A stretch of DNA of 64,000 nucleotides from Gracilariopsis chorda (GCA_003194525.1 NBIV01000163.1:1-64000), one strand, 5' to 3'; counted from the first letter of the stretch, positions 53,234 through 64,000 are shown. Program-made: numbers and translations. Notes: generated by a model from the letters alone, not told the origin.

Positions 53234-54223
53234 CACCTGGCCTCTTCCCCCTTATTAACTTCTGACTTTTGGGCTTGCCACCGTGTCTGCCGCTCTGTAC
53301 TATTTCTTTCAACATGCTTCCCGTTCTGTACATACATGTATCTCCGAAATGCTTTATCTCACATACCAAAGGTTCGTCATGCCTCTTACTGCCAATGCTT
53401 TTCGACCTTGCCACCGAGTCATTGCTTGTACCTTGCTTGAATCAACCCCCATTCACAATGCTTCCCCCTCCATTCTTCGCGCTAAACGTATCAGCACCAG
53501 TTCTGAGTGGGAGCGGTCTCTCATTTGGATCCGCGGCATTCACATTCCACTAATGTAAAAACACCAATTACGGCTCCTTGTACAGTCAGCGGCTAATGTA
53601 GAGCCTTGCAGCTTATGCAAAGTGCCGTGTACACCTGCAACTGTTGATAACTCTAGCTTTGTCTTTCTATATCTTCGTGCACCCAACCGCCCATGCGTCA
53701 GCATAGTACTGCCGCCATTCCGCTTCCGATCGCACACCATGACGCGCACTAACGTGGTGCTACTGAGAACAGAGCTAGTGTGTAAAGCAACATTCGATCA
53801 AACTGAGTTGACATGGCATTTACCATCTGTCTTTAAGAAGAAGGCATCTAACAATACATGGGGAATCCCCGTGGCATGCCACAGGCAGTAACCTCGATCG
53901 TGCCGACTAAAGCAGAAAACAACAAAAAAAATCATGGAGCGAGATCGCTTCAAGCTTGAGATACACAGGTACGGAGAGAAAGAGGAATACCCAGCCCACG
54001 CCAGTGGTCCTCGAAACTTACAAGAAAAGAAAACTCGTGTGATTCGCTCAGCTGTGTACTGAGCGCTGCTGCATTCGTTGCGAGGCGTATCTTGTATCTC
54101 ACATCAGGTCACTGGTAATTACAAGCTGATAGAAAGACATGGAGAAAATAGAGCACCGACACTCATCATGTAATGAACATCTACGTCGTGGAACTGTTTG
54201 CAGGGCGAGAATCAGAGAAAAGG
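53234..54223. other. Convergent intergenic region
   Basis: Between the converging ABHD17-like and RRM genes. It probably carries both 3' UTRs. No further gene is recognised. Confidence 0.5.
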
Positions 54224-55828
54224 TCACTGCGAATTGGTCGTGGGCTGAGTGGACGATGAATTGAGCCACGAGAACTGCATGGCAGGAGAGTCGCCAGACG
54301 GGCCTTCTGACTTCACCTCGATTCCATTCTCTTTCTTCGGAGTGCTGTCAGTGGCAACGGCCGCGTACTCACCCCTCCCCACAGCGGCTCTCTTCGAAGG
54401 CGGCTCGGCCTCTCCACTCCCGTTGGAGTTTCCATTCTCAGACGTAACAGGGGTTTCTTTTGACACAGGGGCGCTGGGCTGTACAGAAGCCACCGTAGCT
54501 CCATCCGCTGCAGACACCTTGTTTTCCTCGACAGAAGCAGGCGGTTGCGGCTGCGAAAGACCTGCAACAGCAGTGCTGGAAACGGGGGCGGTAGAGGATC
54601 CGTTGGGAATGCTGTTAAAGTTATTGAAGCCTTCCTGGATAGAACTATTGGAGGCGGGATTATTCAGTGCATAGGAAGAGGAGAACTGGGGATCGAAGGA
54701 CTGGGAGTTGGAATCGTAATTCATGACGGGCATGCTTGTGTTAACAAGGGAAGGGGGCTTGGTGGCAGGAATACGTTCAGAGGCCCATTCGACGCGAATG
54801 GGCTTATGGGCGTTAAGGGGAGGGAAGTGAGTACCAGAGAGAGATTCCTTGGCCCGCAGGGCAGCCTCACGCGTCTTGAATCGAACAAACGCAAAGCCTG
54901 TCTTGTTGACCGGGACACGAACACCGTCAAGTTCACCAAAAGACGAAAACTCGCGCCAGAGCAGTTCGTCAGTAATGTGAGGCGCAGTACCACCGATGAA
55001 GATGGTGGTATTGGTAGGATCATCCGGGGCCATGAGCTGACGAGGGCGCTTGTTGGTCGGCGGGCCGTGACCCGCCCCATTGCTAGGGGTGTTGTGGTGA
55101 TTGTTGTAAGGGTGGTGAGTGGGTCCTCTGGTGTTCGGACCGCGTGAGCGTCCCGTTGCATGAGACAGTCGAATAGGTTTGTTGTTGAACTCGAAACCCT
55201 GCATCTCGTTAACGGCGCGATCGGCGTCATGAGCGTTTGCAAAGCGGACAAAACCATATCCTCTAGACTGACCATACTCATTACAGACGACCTTGGCATG
55301 TCTTACAGATCCGTAACGCGGGCGGAAAGCGGTCATGAGCTGGTAGTCAGTGACGGAAGGTTCAAGATTTCCGACGTAGATATTGATTTCGGTGTTTGCG
55401 GAGCTGTTGACGGCGGCGTTACGGCCCATATTCAGCCTCCAACAGCGGTTGGTGCCAGGAATGGGCATGCCTGAACCACAGGCGATGACGCGTTGGGCGG
55501 CCTCTGGAGAGGCGGCGTCCAAAAAGCCATAGCCAGCGTGCATGCCGGAGTAGTGGTCACGAACGACCTTGATGCGGGTGATGTCCGGACCCCAGCCGCT
55601 AGCAGTTACAGCTTGGCGGAGGAAGTTTTCGTCCATATAAGCATCGAGATCGCCGGCCCAGATGGAGATAGTGCCGTTGGACGGGCGAGAGTTGTTTGGG
55701 GGAGGAGAGGAGGAGTGAGGGGCAGTTGCGGGCGGCATGTTGGGGTAACTTGCGGCCATTCCTTGGTAGTATCCGCTCATGTTTGTGGACTCTGGGGCTG
55801 GGGTTTCGGGTGGGAAGCGGGCGTCCAT
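54224..55828 (-). CDS. RNA-binding protein with three RRMs (RBP45/47, TRNAU1AP-like)
   Basis: 534 residues, intronless. RRM1 at about 53-137, RRM2 at 147-227 (RNP2 IYVGNL, RNP1 RGYGFVRF), RRM3 at 273-350 (RNP2 IFIGGT, RNP1 GFAFVRF), introduced by DDPTNTTIFIGG as in plant RBP45/47 and yeast Nam8. The linker 228-265 is Asn/His/Pro-rich and the C-terminus (360-534) is Ser/Asn/Gln-rich. Such proteins bind poly(A)+ or U-rich RNA in nucleus and cytoplasm and act in splicing or mRNA fate; the related TRNAU1AP binds tRNA-Sec. A second Met at residue 17 (MSGYYQG) could be the true start. The coding strand upstream begins with a 44-nt C run 22 nt before the first ATG. Confidence 0.92.
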   Translation of the reverse strand: MDARFPPETPAPESTNMSGYYQGMAASYPNMPPATAPHSSSPPPNNSRPSNGTISIWAGDLDAYMDENFLRQAVTASGWGPDITRIKVVRDHYSGMHAGYGFLDAASPEAAQRVIACGSGMPIPGTNRCWRLNMGRNAAVNSSANTEINIYVGNLEPSVTDYQLMTAFRPRYGSVRHAKVVCNEYGQSRGYGFVRFANAHDADRAVNEMQGFEFNNKPIRLSHATGRSRGPNTRGPTHHPYNNHHNTPSNGAGHGPPTNKRPRQLMAPDDPTNTTIFIGGTAPHITDELLWREFSSFGELDGVRVPVNKTGFAFVRFKTREAALRAKESLSGTHFPPLNAHKPIRVEWASERIPATKPPSLVNTSMPVMNYDSNSQSFDPQFSSSYALNNPASNSSIQEGFNNFNSIPNGSSTAPVSSTAVAGLSQPQPPASVEENKVSAADGATVASVQPSAPVSKETPVTSENGNSNGSGEAEPPSKRAAVGRGEYAAVATDSTPKKENGIEVKSEGPSGDSPAMQFSWLNSSSTQPTTNSQ

Positions 55829-55850
55829 ACAAAGGGCGAAGGTTTTAAGT

Positions 55851-55894
<44 letters not shown>
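55851..55894 (+). repeat. 44-nt homopolymeric G run
   Basis: Uninterrupted G on the plus strand, C on the coding strand of the RRM gene, 22 nt upstream of its first ATG. The exact length is likely unreliable because of sequencing or assembly. Confidence 0.8.
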
Positions 55895-55895
<1 letters not shown>

Positions 55896-56300
55896 GAGGA
55901 GCGAGCGGAGTGGGGATGGGGGTTGCACGGACGTCGTATATGCGGAAATTGAGTGAGGCTGACGGAGGAAGGGGAAGATAGTGTAAGGAATGGGGGAGTT
56001 ATGAGGGGCGGGGATGAGAGGGTCGGGACAGTGGGCGAGGAGAAGGGCGTGTGCGGAGGAGCCGAGGGAATGAAGGAGGAAGAGGGAGAGGGAGAAGGGA
56101 GGAGGGGGGCGGGGAAGGGAAGGGAAGGGAAGAAGGGGTAGGGAGGAGCAGGGAAAGGGGGGGGGGGGGGGGGGGGGAGGGGGGGAGTGAAGGAGGGCGC
56201 GGGTAGTGGGGGGGGGTGTGGTGAGACGAATAGGAGACGAGGGGGTCGACGAGGGGGCGGTGGCGGAAAGGTCGGCGGCGGTGGGGGTGGTCAAAAAAGG
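55895..56300. repeat. Polypurine tract in the RRM gene promoter region
   Basis: The plus strand is almost entirely G and A over about 350 bp, including a second G run of 21 nt at 56157-56177. Long open frames on the opposite strand (Pro/Ser/Leu-rich) are composition artefacts. Confidence 0.6.
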
Positions 56301-58365
56301 GCGCGCTAAGCTGCACGAAGCGTGCGAGGGCGCAGTGGCGCCGAGCGGCGGTCGGACGCGCGTTCGCGCGGCCGCAGGCGTGCGCTGGGCGCTGCCTCCA
56401 ACACAAAAAGCCTTGCTGTAATGCACTGGCTTACATCGTCCGGCGCCGCGCTTTCATTGGCGAGCCCGCCGTGGGCGGACAAGTGCGCCAATGGGCGCGT
56501 CGCGCGGCGCCTTTAACGCGTGTTCGCCGCGTGTGATTGGACTGTCACTGCAGAGCAGATCATCACGCGCACCAGCTGAGTGCGGCGCGGAGTGGAATGT
56601 ACACCTGACCACGTTGACCACGCGTAGCACATAATTCACAACGTGCATCCTCACGTGATGATGATCGCTCTTCTCTGATTCCGCCGCCGCCAGCGGCTGT
56701 AAAGTCTTGAGTGTAGCCGATAGATACCTCCGCCGTTGTATGTTTCGCAGCCCTGGAGAGTTATAATGCCTCTTTGCAAACTTAAACTGGCTTCGGAGAT
56801 AACTTCAAAGTGAGGAACGCATCGTGAAAAAGGGTTGAAACGTCTCAGAACAAGCCAAGCCTAAAAAACGACCACATGAAATCTCCCCTCACAGTTGCAA
56901 CAAATAAGTTGACCTGAATCGAACCTGATCCCACTTGTGTACCCGTGCTTTCTCCAACCAGTTGAATCTCGTGTGCAAAACCGTACAGTTTGTCTCTACG
57001 TGGTTGATCAGTTGCGAAACGAAGACAAACCATCAGAACTCAAACCCGCGATGCCTCTAGTTCGTAAACCATTTCTGCATCGTTTCTGTAGCTTAAAATT
57101 CACCATAAAAAGTCAAAAGACCTTTCTTTCTTTCTTCTTTCTTTTTTATGGGCACACATTACCTGATTACGAAAACACTTTGTGGCACACGCACCCTAAC
57201 AATGTGTTAGGGTCCGTGTGCCGCAATGAGTCATAAGATATCTTTCGGAATCCGTTTCCTATTCGCCCACCTCACCCCTTATCTCCAAAACGGTAACAAT
57301 CAATTGCTGCTACGACAAGCGAAACAGTAGGGAGGGGCACACCGTACCCTTGTAGTAGCAAGCCCGAACCACACCAATTTGAAGCAATTGTTAAGCTGCG
57401 CTAAACATCTGTTCTTCTTTGTTCGTTTGCAAGCCGCATCCTCTTACCTTTTTTTTTTCGGAAGAGTAGTTGCGAATGGAGCAACGAAGATCTAGCGCAT
57501 AGCCGCTTCATTGATAACTAAAAAGAGGGTGGACATACACCGAAGCTATGCAGCGTGCCATACCCCACCGTTGCTTCATTCCCAGTGCGTCATAACCGCG
57601 CTTCGTTGTTCAAGTATGGCATAACTTCGAGCACCGCCTTGTCACCTTGAATACTCTCATATCATCCACCAAGATGATTCTATCAAAGCTTCATGTAGGG
57701 TAGTATGTAGAGTGTAGCACTGCTAACCCTTAGCTCTGTTCTCGGGACGCTCTCTAATGCAACCGACATACGCTCTTTGCGCTCACGCCATCGACAATTA
57801 TCGGATGATTGTATGAGTCACACAGTAAGACCAACATTTTGGTCACATGCTCACACACATCCAATCGTTCTTATCTATCGTTCCTACTGAGTAGAGTTGC
57901 TGCAGCCCGGAGGGTTTCATTGCTAGCGATTGCTAACCCTTTTCCTTTTTAACGCTCTCCCTAGTACAAATCAAGATACAGAGTGTAGAGTTACAAAGGT
58001 AACAGCACTTTTACATCTCCGAGGACGAGGTTCTGATTTTCGGGCATTCACATGCCAGCGTGGCAGTTACACGAATCGCGTATGTGCTCAGTACAAAAAA
58101 ATTCATCCACAACTACGATGCAGGAATGACTTTTACCCGTTATGACACCTTTGTATACCTATCCCAACGGCACCTCTAGAGAGTAGCTTCCTGCTTTCGT
58201 ACACCGTTGCAGAGAAAGTTACAGCACGATGTGAGAGGAATTTGCAGGAACAGTAAAGCTTCGTGTTGACCCCTGGAACCCATTCTCCTTATGTCTTAAT
58301 ATCTTGGCGTGAACAAGTTTCATGCCAGCTTTGCGTTGCCACAGCTTTAGTAACACATACAAATC
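56301..58365. other. Intergenic region between RRM and cysteine-rich genes
   Basis: The genes start divergently about 2.5 kb apart. No coding feature is recognised. A strong hairpin lies at 57184-57222. Confidence 0.5.
57184..57222. repeat. 18-bp hairpin with one mismatch
   Basis: Arms 57184-57201 and 57205-57222 pair at 17 of 18 positions around the loop ATG. The centre contains CCCTAACA/TGTTAGGG. Confidence 0.7.
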
Positions 58366-60342
58366 ATGGAACCACCAACCTGTCACAGAAGAGTCATGTG
58401 GCTTTACTCAATATGCACCTTGTTCCTGTTGTTACAAGTACCGATTGTCTCGGCACAGATTTGCAGTCGTGGTACCTTTCGCCATCCAAACGGAACATGT
58501 GAGCTATGTGCTCCAGGGTACTATTACGACGATAACACTGATGGGACTGCGTGCAGCCCATGTGCTCCAGGTACATTTCTTCGCGTACCAGGCGGGGAGA
58601 TCTTTTTCGCATGTCGAAGATGTCCTCCAGGTACCTTTTCTGGAGAAGGAGCATCGGAATGTACGCGTTGTCCGCACGGTACAAGCTCTACAAGAGGGTC
58701 CTCGCGCTGCGCACAGTGCCCGCCTGGTACCCGTCTCCAGGAAAGCAGGGAAGGCGTAGACGACTGCGTGCCATGCGCAGGCGGCTTTTCCGTTCTTCCC
58801 AGCCAGTTGCAATGCCTTCCATGCCCCCCGAGATCCGCCGCACCGCCGGGAGCAACCTCATTCAGACAGTGTGAACGTTGTGGACCTGGGACAGCACCGG
58901 GTGGCTCTGGTTGCATGCCATGCGAACAGGGATCTTTCAGCACGAGTGGAATGCTGTGCCGCCGATGCCCTCCCGGAACGCAAGCGCAGGGAACAGGAAA
59001 TACAGAATGCGAAGCTTGCCCGCCGGGCTTTGTTTCTCCTAAGATATCGTTCTTCTTCTCTCGCCAATGTGAATTGTGTCCGCTTGGTACAACGACATTC
59101 GGTTCATCCAGCACCATTTGTCGTCGGGAACGCGGTCCATGTCCGTACAATCACATCGAAAACGCGAATGGCGATTGCGTTCGCTGTCCTGTTGATACGT
59201 TCTACGACCGCGAGCAACAAGTTTGCCGATCATGTCCGGATGGATTCGGCAGTGCAGGCGGGCTTCCCCTGCAATGTTCCCCTTGCTTTGATGTTATTAA
59301 TGCGGGGGTGGACGAGTCTCATTGCAAGATGATATTCAAGAACGGTGTGCCCGCAGATGCTAACGGGGATTGTGCACCAGGTACATATGTGTCTGAAATC
59401 GATGGTCGTACGTGTATATTATGCCAAGCAGGAACTTTTTCGAATACGACGAATGCATCCGGTGTGGCTAACAGGGAGGATCAAGAAATTGGTTGCAGAC
59501 GCTGTCCACCCGGGTTTGTGCAGCCTGAAGCCGGAGCATCAAACTGCATCAAGTGCGAGCCAGGAACAGAGCCAGGCGAATTTGAACAGAAATGTGTGAA
59601 ACCGCAGAACAGATGTGAGATTGGGTTCAGTATCGTTCGACAATATCGAAGGTCCTACGACTGCGAAATGGATACATGCGACCAAGCTGTTGAGTTGTCG
59701 CACTTTAAGGGGCGTGTTTGTGGTATGTGCGGTAGCGGTCATTTCACCAAAGAGGATGGTCAGTGTGAGCGTTGCCCAGCTACGTCCCTCGGAGATGGTC
59801 TTCGCTGTGCGCAATGTCCAAATGGAACGGTGCGGTTTGGCTCGCGTTCACGATATGGGGAAACGTGTGCGTGCCGTGGTCCGGTAGCGCTGAATCGTGG
59901 GATGATAAATGGTAGTTGCCAGTTGTGTCCGGCAGGCAGCTACGGGGCTCCGAAGGGAAACGCAGTGCCGGACCACGAATGTCGCAAGTGTCCTGCTGGA
60001 ACGTATAGAAACTTTGTTGATGAAAATTCAATAGCAGCAGCCTGTAGCAATGTTGGTCGATGTAATGCACTAGCGCCTTGCAAAGCGTGTGAGGCGGGGT
60101 TCTTCAGCGATGAGGATGGGGCTACTGAGTGCAAACCGTGCCCACCCGGTACTTTTTCATATGGTATGGGCGAAACGGAATGTTTGGAATTCGGAGCAGC
60201 TTCAAGACCGGTGCCGTTTGATGAACCCATTTCTGGTAGTAGTGGTGATGGCGATGGGGAAGTTGCTAGCCCGGAAGCTGGTGAAGCTGCTAGTCCGGAA
60301 TCAAGCGAAGAGGAAGAGTTGGTGATGCCCAGTGGCGAATAA
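58366..60342 (+). CDS. Secreted cysteine-rich protein with GCC2/GCC3 (ephrin-receptor-like) repeats
   Basis: 658 residues, intronless. Met11 (58396) begins a typical signal peptide, WLYSICTLFLLLQVPIVSA, with cleavage before QIC; the upstream Met at 58366 would give an unusual leader. The mature part consists of more than a dozen Cys-rich modules of the pattern C-x-x-C-PPGT/PAGT-F, as in GCC2_GCC3/TNFR-like domains. Several N-glycosylation sequons are present (NGT, NTT, NGS). The last about 45 residues are acidic and Ser/Gly-rich, and no transmembrane segment or GPI signal is evident, so it is probably secreted. Ligand and function are unknown. Confidence 0.88.
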   Translation: MEPPTCHRRVMWLYSICTLFLLLQVPIVSAQICSRGTFRHPNGTCELCAPGYYYDDNTDGTACSPCAPGTFLRVPGGEIFFACRRCPPGTFSGEGASECTRCPHGTSSTRGSSRCAQCPPGTRLQESREGVDDCVPCAGGFSVLPSQLQCLPCPPRSAAPPGATSFRQCERCGPGTAPGGSGCMPCEQGSFSTSGMLCRRCPPGTQAQGTGNTECEACPPGFVSPKISFFFSRQCELCPLGTTTFGSSSTICRRERGPCPYNHIENANGDCVRCPVDTFYDREQQVCRSCPDGFGSAGGLPLQCSPCFDVINAGVDESHCKMIFKNGVPADANGDCAPGTYVSEIDGRTCILCQAGTFSNTTNASGVANREDQEIGCRRCPPGFVQPEAGASNCIKCEPGTEPGEFEQKCVKPQNRCEIGFSIVRQYRRSYDCEMDTCDQAVELSHFKGRVCGMCGSGHFTKEDGQCERCPATSLGDGLRCAQCPNGTVRFGSRSRYGETCACRGPVALNRGMINGSCQLCPAGSYGAPKGNAVPDHECRKCPAGTYRNFVDENSIAAACSNVGRCNALAPCKACEAGFFSDEDGATECKPCPPGTFSYGMGETECLEFGAASRPVPFDEPISGSSGDGDGEVASPEAGEAASPESSEEEELVMPSGE

Positions 60343-60945
60343 GTGTTGTCATGATTGCAGATGTTTGACTCTCGTATTGAATATACGAAGGTAGAGCTGT
60401 GACTTGGTCGCTGAGCGGCGAAGGTGTTTGAGTCGCCGCTCGAAAACTAAAATATTAGGCGGTATGCGTTATGTTGTTAAGATCGTTTTAGAGGAATAAG
60501 CCAGTACCATGATGAAGGTCTTCTTTCAGGACCAAACGGTTTTGTACCATACGAATGAAGGTCCGATTGCGCCATGCGAAATCTGCGACGTGAAGCAATG
60601 GTGCATTAAAGTTAGAAACGCAGGTTTCGGGTTTCGAGTTTCGAGTTTCGACGTAGTGCGGGATGAGCCGTGCTCGCAATACACGTGCCGCGTCACCAGT
60701 GGTCAACACGGTAAGGCTTCCTCAGTGGCACCGCGCTATGGGCAGCGCTATCATGTCCAGCGAGCAACACACCAACCGACCCGGGAAGTGTCCCCCGTCC
60801 CACGAAGCACCCACCGACATCCGCTGCTCACCGCAACTAGCCTCTTCTCGTCCGCGGCATCCGCCAGCGCAAAGTGTGCGCCGTCCCGCACGCGCCAACA
60901 TATGGATAGTAACAGCATTCGTCATCCCGTTTCACCAGTTCCACC
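60343..60945. other. Intergenic region upstream of the WD40 gene
   Basis: It contains a short tandem TTTCGGG/TTTCGAG run at about 60626-60652. The plus strand is C-rich close to the start of the WD40 gene. A longer open frame through here lies in a different frame and shows no domain. Confidence 0.5.
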
Positions 60946-61729
60946 ATGCTCATCCGCGAGCTCAACCGCCTGCTCCCCTACGACCGCAATGCCCATAGTC
61001 CAGAACGTTTCCACTTATCTCCAACTCCATCGCCCTCTCTCACCGACTTGGAGCACGACATCAGCCACAGCACCCATCTCTCCGCCGAACATCGCCCCGT
61101 CTCTCGCTACCGCGCGTTGGATGCTCTTGCAAAGGGCTATCATGTCTCTCAAGCCGTTCTTCAACACTCTTTGCTTCCGACTGTCAAGCACCACTCGGTC
61201 GAACTGCAAGGTCACCGTGTGTACGGGGCTCGTTTCATTGGTCCCGATGGTGACCAATTTGTCACCACCAGTCAAAGCACTGCTATTCACGTCTACAACA
61301 CTTCCATGTCAGAAGACCCACGCGCATGGACCCGCACTCACTCCATTCGCGCCCAGAATGTTCGCTGGACGGTGACAGATTTCGCGGTCAGTCCGAACCG
61401 TCGTTGGTTAGCCTATGCGTCGATAACCGCTTACATTCATCTTGTTGACCTGCACAACCCCACACAAGAACACATTCCCATTGACATGCACATCAACAAA
61501 CGCGGTACTCTCAATATTTGGTCCGTTATGTGGAGTCATGATAGTCGGGAGCTTCTGGTCGGTACGGGCGGTGCCCATATGAATCGACATGGTGCTATTG
61601 TCATTTATGATGTCCAGGTAAAGCGAATTGTTGCTGTCGTACCGGCCCATGAAGATGACATCAATTCTATATGCTTCCTTCAGCACGGTGACGATAATTT
61701 GGTCGTGTCCGCATCTGATGATACAATGG
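60946..61729 (+). CDS. DCAF11/LEC14B-like WD40 protein, exon 1
   Basis: Codons 1-261 plus one base. MLIRELNRLLPYD opens the protein; WD repeats begin near YGARFIGPDGDQFVTTSQSTAIHVYN and continue through FAVSPNRRWLAYASITAYIHLVD, MWSHDSRELLVGTGG and ICFLQHGDDNLVVSASDDTM. The order resembles LEC14B and DCAF11, a substrate receptor of CUL4-DDB1 ubiquitin ligases. It splices to exon 2 through a clear GTAAGT...TAG intron. Full length is 457 residues, close to plant LEC14B proteins. Confidence 0.9.
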
Positions 61730-61808
61730 GTAAGTCCACTTTGTCCGACTCCGTCTTTCTCATGTCTGTGGTGCTTTTTCTAACCGTGTTACACTTCTAC
61801 TCTCGTAG
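61730..61808 (+). other. 79-nt spliceosomal intron in the WD40 gene
   Basis: Donor GTAAGT at 61730 and acceptor TAG ending at 61808. Splicing joins ..DDTM and VKMWDRRE into a normal WD-repeat end. Its length is not a multiple of three, so retention would change the frame. Confidence 0.9.
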
Positions 61809-62398
61809 TTAAAATGTGGGACAGAAGAGAAATGAAGTACTCCCGACGCAACGACCTCGACAAACCATGCGCGCTCTTCGAAGGTCATAAATACGGGCTC
61901 ACACACGTATCCAGCAAGGATGACGGCCGCTTCTTCATAAGCAATGGCAAGGACCAATTCATAAAGTTATGGGATGCGAGGAAATGCACAAGCTCAGATC
62001 AAACCAACAAGATCAGACCGTCCTTTTTCTGCCACTTTGACTACCGAGTGCAACCGTGCCCCCGGATACATACTTCCCCCAACTCGAGAGATGATTCCGT
62101 GGTCACTTATGCCGGTTCTCACCAGACGCTGCAAACCTTGATACGAGCTCATTTCAGTCCTTTGCACAGCACGGGTCAGAAGTATATATACTGCGGATCG
62201 AGTGACGGTACCTGTGCCATTTACAACGTGCTCACCGGGGCGGAGGTTGCTCTGCTTGCTGGACATGGTGATGCCGTGAGAGATGTTTCCTGGCACCCGT
62301 ATGGGTGTTTCCTCACAACTGGATCGTGGGATGGTGAAGTTGCATTGTGGTCCACACATGGTGATCCCATGCGGAGCGATACAGACAGTGCATGGTAA
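61809..62398 (+). CDS. DCAF11/LEC14B-like WD40 protein, exon 2
   Basis: It continues VKMWDRREM, then repeats LFEGHKYGLTHVSSKDDGRFFISNGKDQFIKLWD and, after a loop specific to the family (DYRVQPCPR, TYAGSHQTLQTLIRAHFSP), YIYCGSSDGTCAIYN and GDAVRDVSWHPYGCFLTTGSWDGEVALW. The WDxR-like motif WDRR at the exon start and WDAR later are typical of DCAF proteins contacting DDB1. Stop at 62396-62398. Confidence 0.9.
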
Positions 62399-64000
62399 AC
62401 ATGGGTGCAATATATGATTGTAGATAACAGCAACAAAATCCCCCATGTTCGTGCGCTCACTGGCTTAGTTTTCAGAAAGCCAGGGACATGGTGATATGAG
62501 CTTGTGAACTCAAACCGAAAGCAGTGTGAAATATAGAATACTAGACCAAGCCACACTATGCATCTCATACTCATATGAATTGTATATTACAAGCACAGAC
62601 TCCCAAAACATGTTTCTCTAGCCGTAAACAATTACCTCGCTTGGCCAGACACGTGGGTAGCCAGGCGATTACTGCCAACCCAAACAAGGCTTGTCAACAA
62701 ACTGGTTGCAGGATTGTTGCTCGGCGGAATGCATGAGGACGACAGAACCGTTGTGATAGGAACAAAGGTGCATGCCAACACAAAATGCGTGCAAGGTGAT
62801 GTTGATGAAGAGGACGCGTTCACATGATGCATATTATGTTTGTATCATATCCGCCGTCGGGGCGTGCGTTCATGTTCTATGAATCATGTGGCGTACGTAT
62901 GGTACCAAGGTACTTGTTTCAGCACTGTACATCGCGCTTTGTTTAGAAGACGTGGTTCGGCATGTGTTCACCTGTGGTGGCCGGTACAGAATATTGTCTT
63001 GCGCATTGAAGGGAACTCGCTGCCATTAGCGACGTCCCTCCGCCAGGTATCAAGATAACATGCGCAATTCTCTACTCAGACTCGCATACGCTTGTACAAT
63101 GCTTTCGAAGCGTGATCCAAAAAGGAACCATTGACATTTGAAATCGCCGAAGAAGGATGGGAATGTCGTAGAATATGTTGCGACCGAAAGCCATAACGAT
63201 GATAACGGTTGGTAGATTATGAGTAGCGTGGTATGGCAATGTGAACGCCCAAATGTGAATCAAAACAAGAGCGCAGGAAAGTAAACAGTGTCATGTTTTG
63301 TGAAGGCCGAGTTGCTAGTTTAGTACGACCGGCGGCGTAAGCTGGGTGTTGCAAAGTGCGGTCTTGTTTCTCTGGTACCGTTGTAGACTCCACAGACCAG
63401 GGCAGCGACAAGGGATAGAGTTGCGATTTGCGATAGGACTGCAATTTTGATTCGATGATGACAGCTTCCGCAAACAAGTCGTTGACTCACTTGCTGGTGG
63501 CTTGACCCTCTGAACACAACCTTGGTACGAGCAAGTTGGTCTTAGGAGTCAACTTACCAAGATGGTATGGGAATCAAGAGCGGAGCCGGTGACACCAGTG
63601 TCAGCGTACGAAAGTTTTGTCAGAACATATGTGTAAGTGCGTGTGCGCGATCTGAACAGAACGCGCTGCACCAATCACGTGCGCGCTTTCGCTTCAGGTC
63701 GAATCTGGGAATGTGCGCCTTTCCGTTGACCGCAACCAAAACTCTTTCTTTCCGCTCGCAGCAAATGCATCAGCCCGTGATCCCGCGCCTGCCCCAGATA
63801 CACGTACCGGCGGTAGATATCTACGTGTACTATATCTTACCTACAGTACAAGCACCTGACATGCCACGCCGTCAATCCACAAGACTTCACTCTAAAAGTT
63901 ACCCCATCTTGCCAATTCGGACGCAACTCCGCCACTCGCGCGATTCCAAGCCTCATCTACATATTCCTACGTATTCCGCCGTCTTTGTGCTCCCCCCCCA
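62399..64000. other. Downstream intergenic region
   Basis: Only short frames without recognised domains on either strand, and no repeat shared with the transposon regions was noticed. A small or intron-rich gene cannot be excluded. Confidence 0.45.

Noticed and set aside
55845-56426. 193-codon minus-strand frame rich in Pro, Ser and Leu
   Set aside because: A translation of the polypurine/polypyrimidine block and the G homopolymer, not a gene.
60509-61375. 288-codon plus-strand frame overlapping the WD40 gene
   Set aside because: It is in another frame with no domain; the frame from 60946 contains the WD repeats and a matching splice site.
1-64000. CRISPR arrays, bacterial operons, Shine-Dalgarno sites
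   Set aside because: No regularly spaced short repeats were seen, and all recognised genes are eukaryotic in type.

Overview
This is a eukaryotic nuclear window: about 50 kb of transposon-dominated DNA (1-51000), then a compact gene island (52000-62400) with four protein genes holding at most one short intron each. Intron-poor genes packed between large Ty3/Gypsy, Harbinger, pogo and Helitron elements suggest a red alga, possibly a Chondrus-like florideophyte. That is an inference from style, not from a marker gene.

Region A (1556-15180) is a PIF/Harbinger-type DNA transposon (TIR GGCCCTTTCTA, TSD TTA). It encodes a Myb/SANT-like protein and a DDE transposase. A young Ty3/Gypsy chromovirus, here E1 (2376-13564, minus-strand sense), is inserted in its first ORF with a perfect 5-bp duplication (AACAT). 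E1's gag and pol are intact.

Region B (about 16863-30924) is a nest. An old Gypsy element (E4: a split LTR-like sequence, a PBS and a gag remnant) was entered by a second full-length Gypsy element (E2, 17000-27404, plus sense). E4's gag runs into a decayed pogo-like transposase.

Region C (31700-48200) holds diverged repeats rich in CTG runs, then a decayed Helitron (helicase at 34627-36629, Rep domain at 47480-48169, minus strand). The Helitron was split by a third Gypsy element (E3, 36790-47219, TSD GAACT).

The most interesting signal is shared by E1, E2 and E3. Each carries, between pol and the 3' LTR, a long ORF on the strand opposite to gag-pol. The three proteins are clearly homologous although E1 is distant from E2/E3, and they match no family I recognise. 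The E1 copy has a TATA box 30 bp before its ATG. E1 is also filled with a short palindrome-like motif, CCGNNCGG, while E2/E3 are filled with a different one, CCAATGG/CCATTGG. A conserved antisense gene plus family-specific dispersed motifs could be a self-recognition system such as an anti-silencing factor with its binding sites. That link is a hypothesis.

Region D is the gene island: an ABHD17-like serine hydrolase (plus), a three-RRM RNA-binding protein (minus), a secreted cysteine-rich protein (plus) and a two-exon DCAF11/LEC14B-like WD40 protein (plus). Promoter-proximal DNA of several of these genes is C-rich on the coding strand, including a 44-nt homopolymer.
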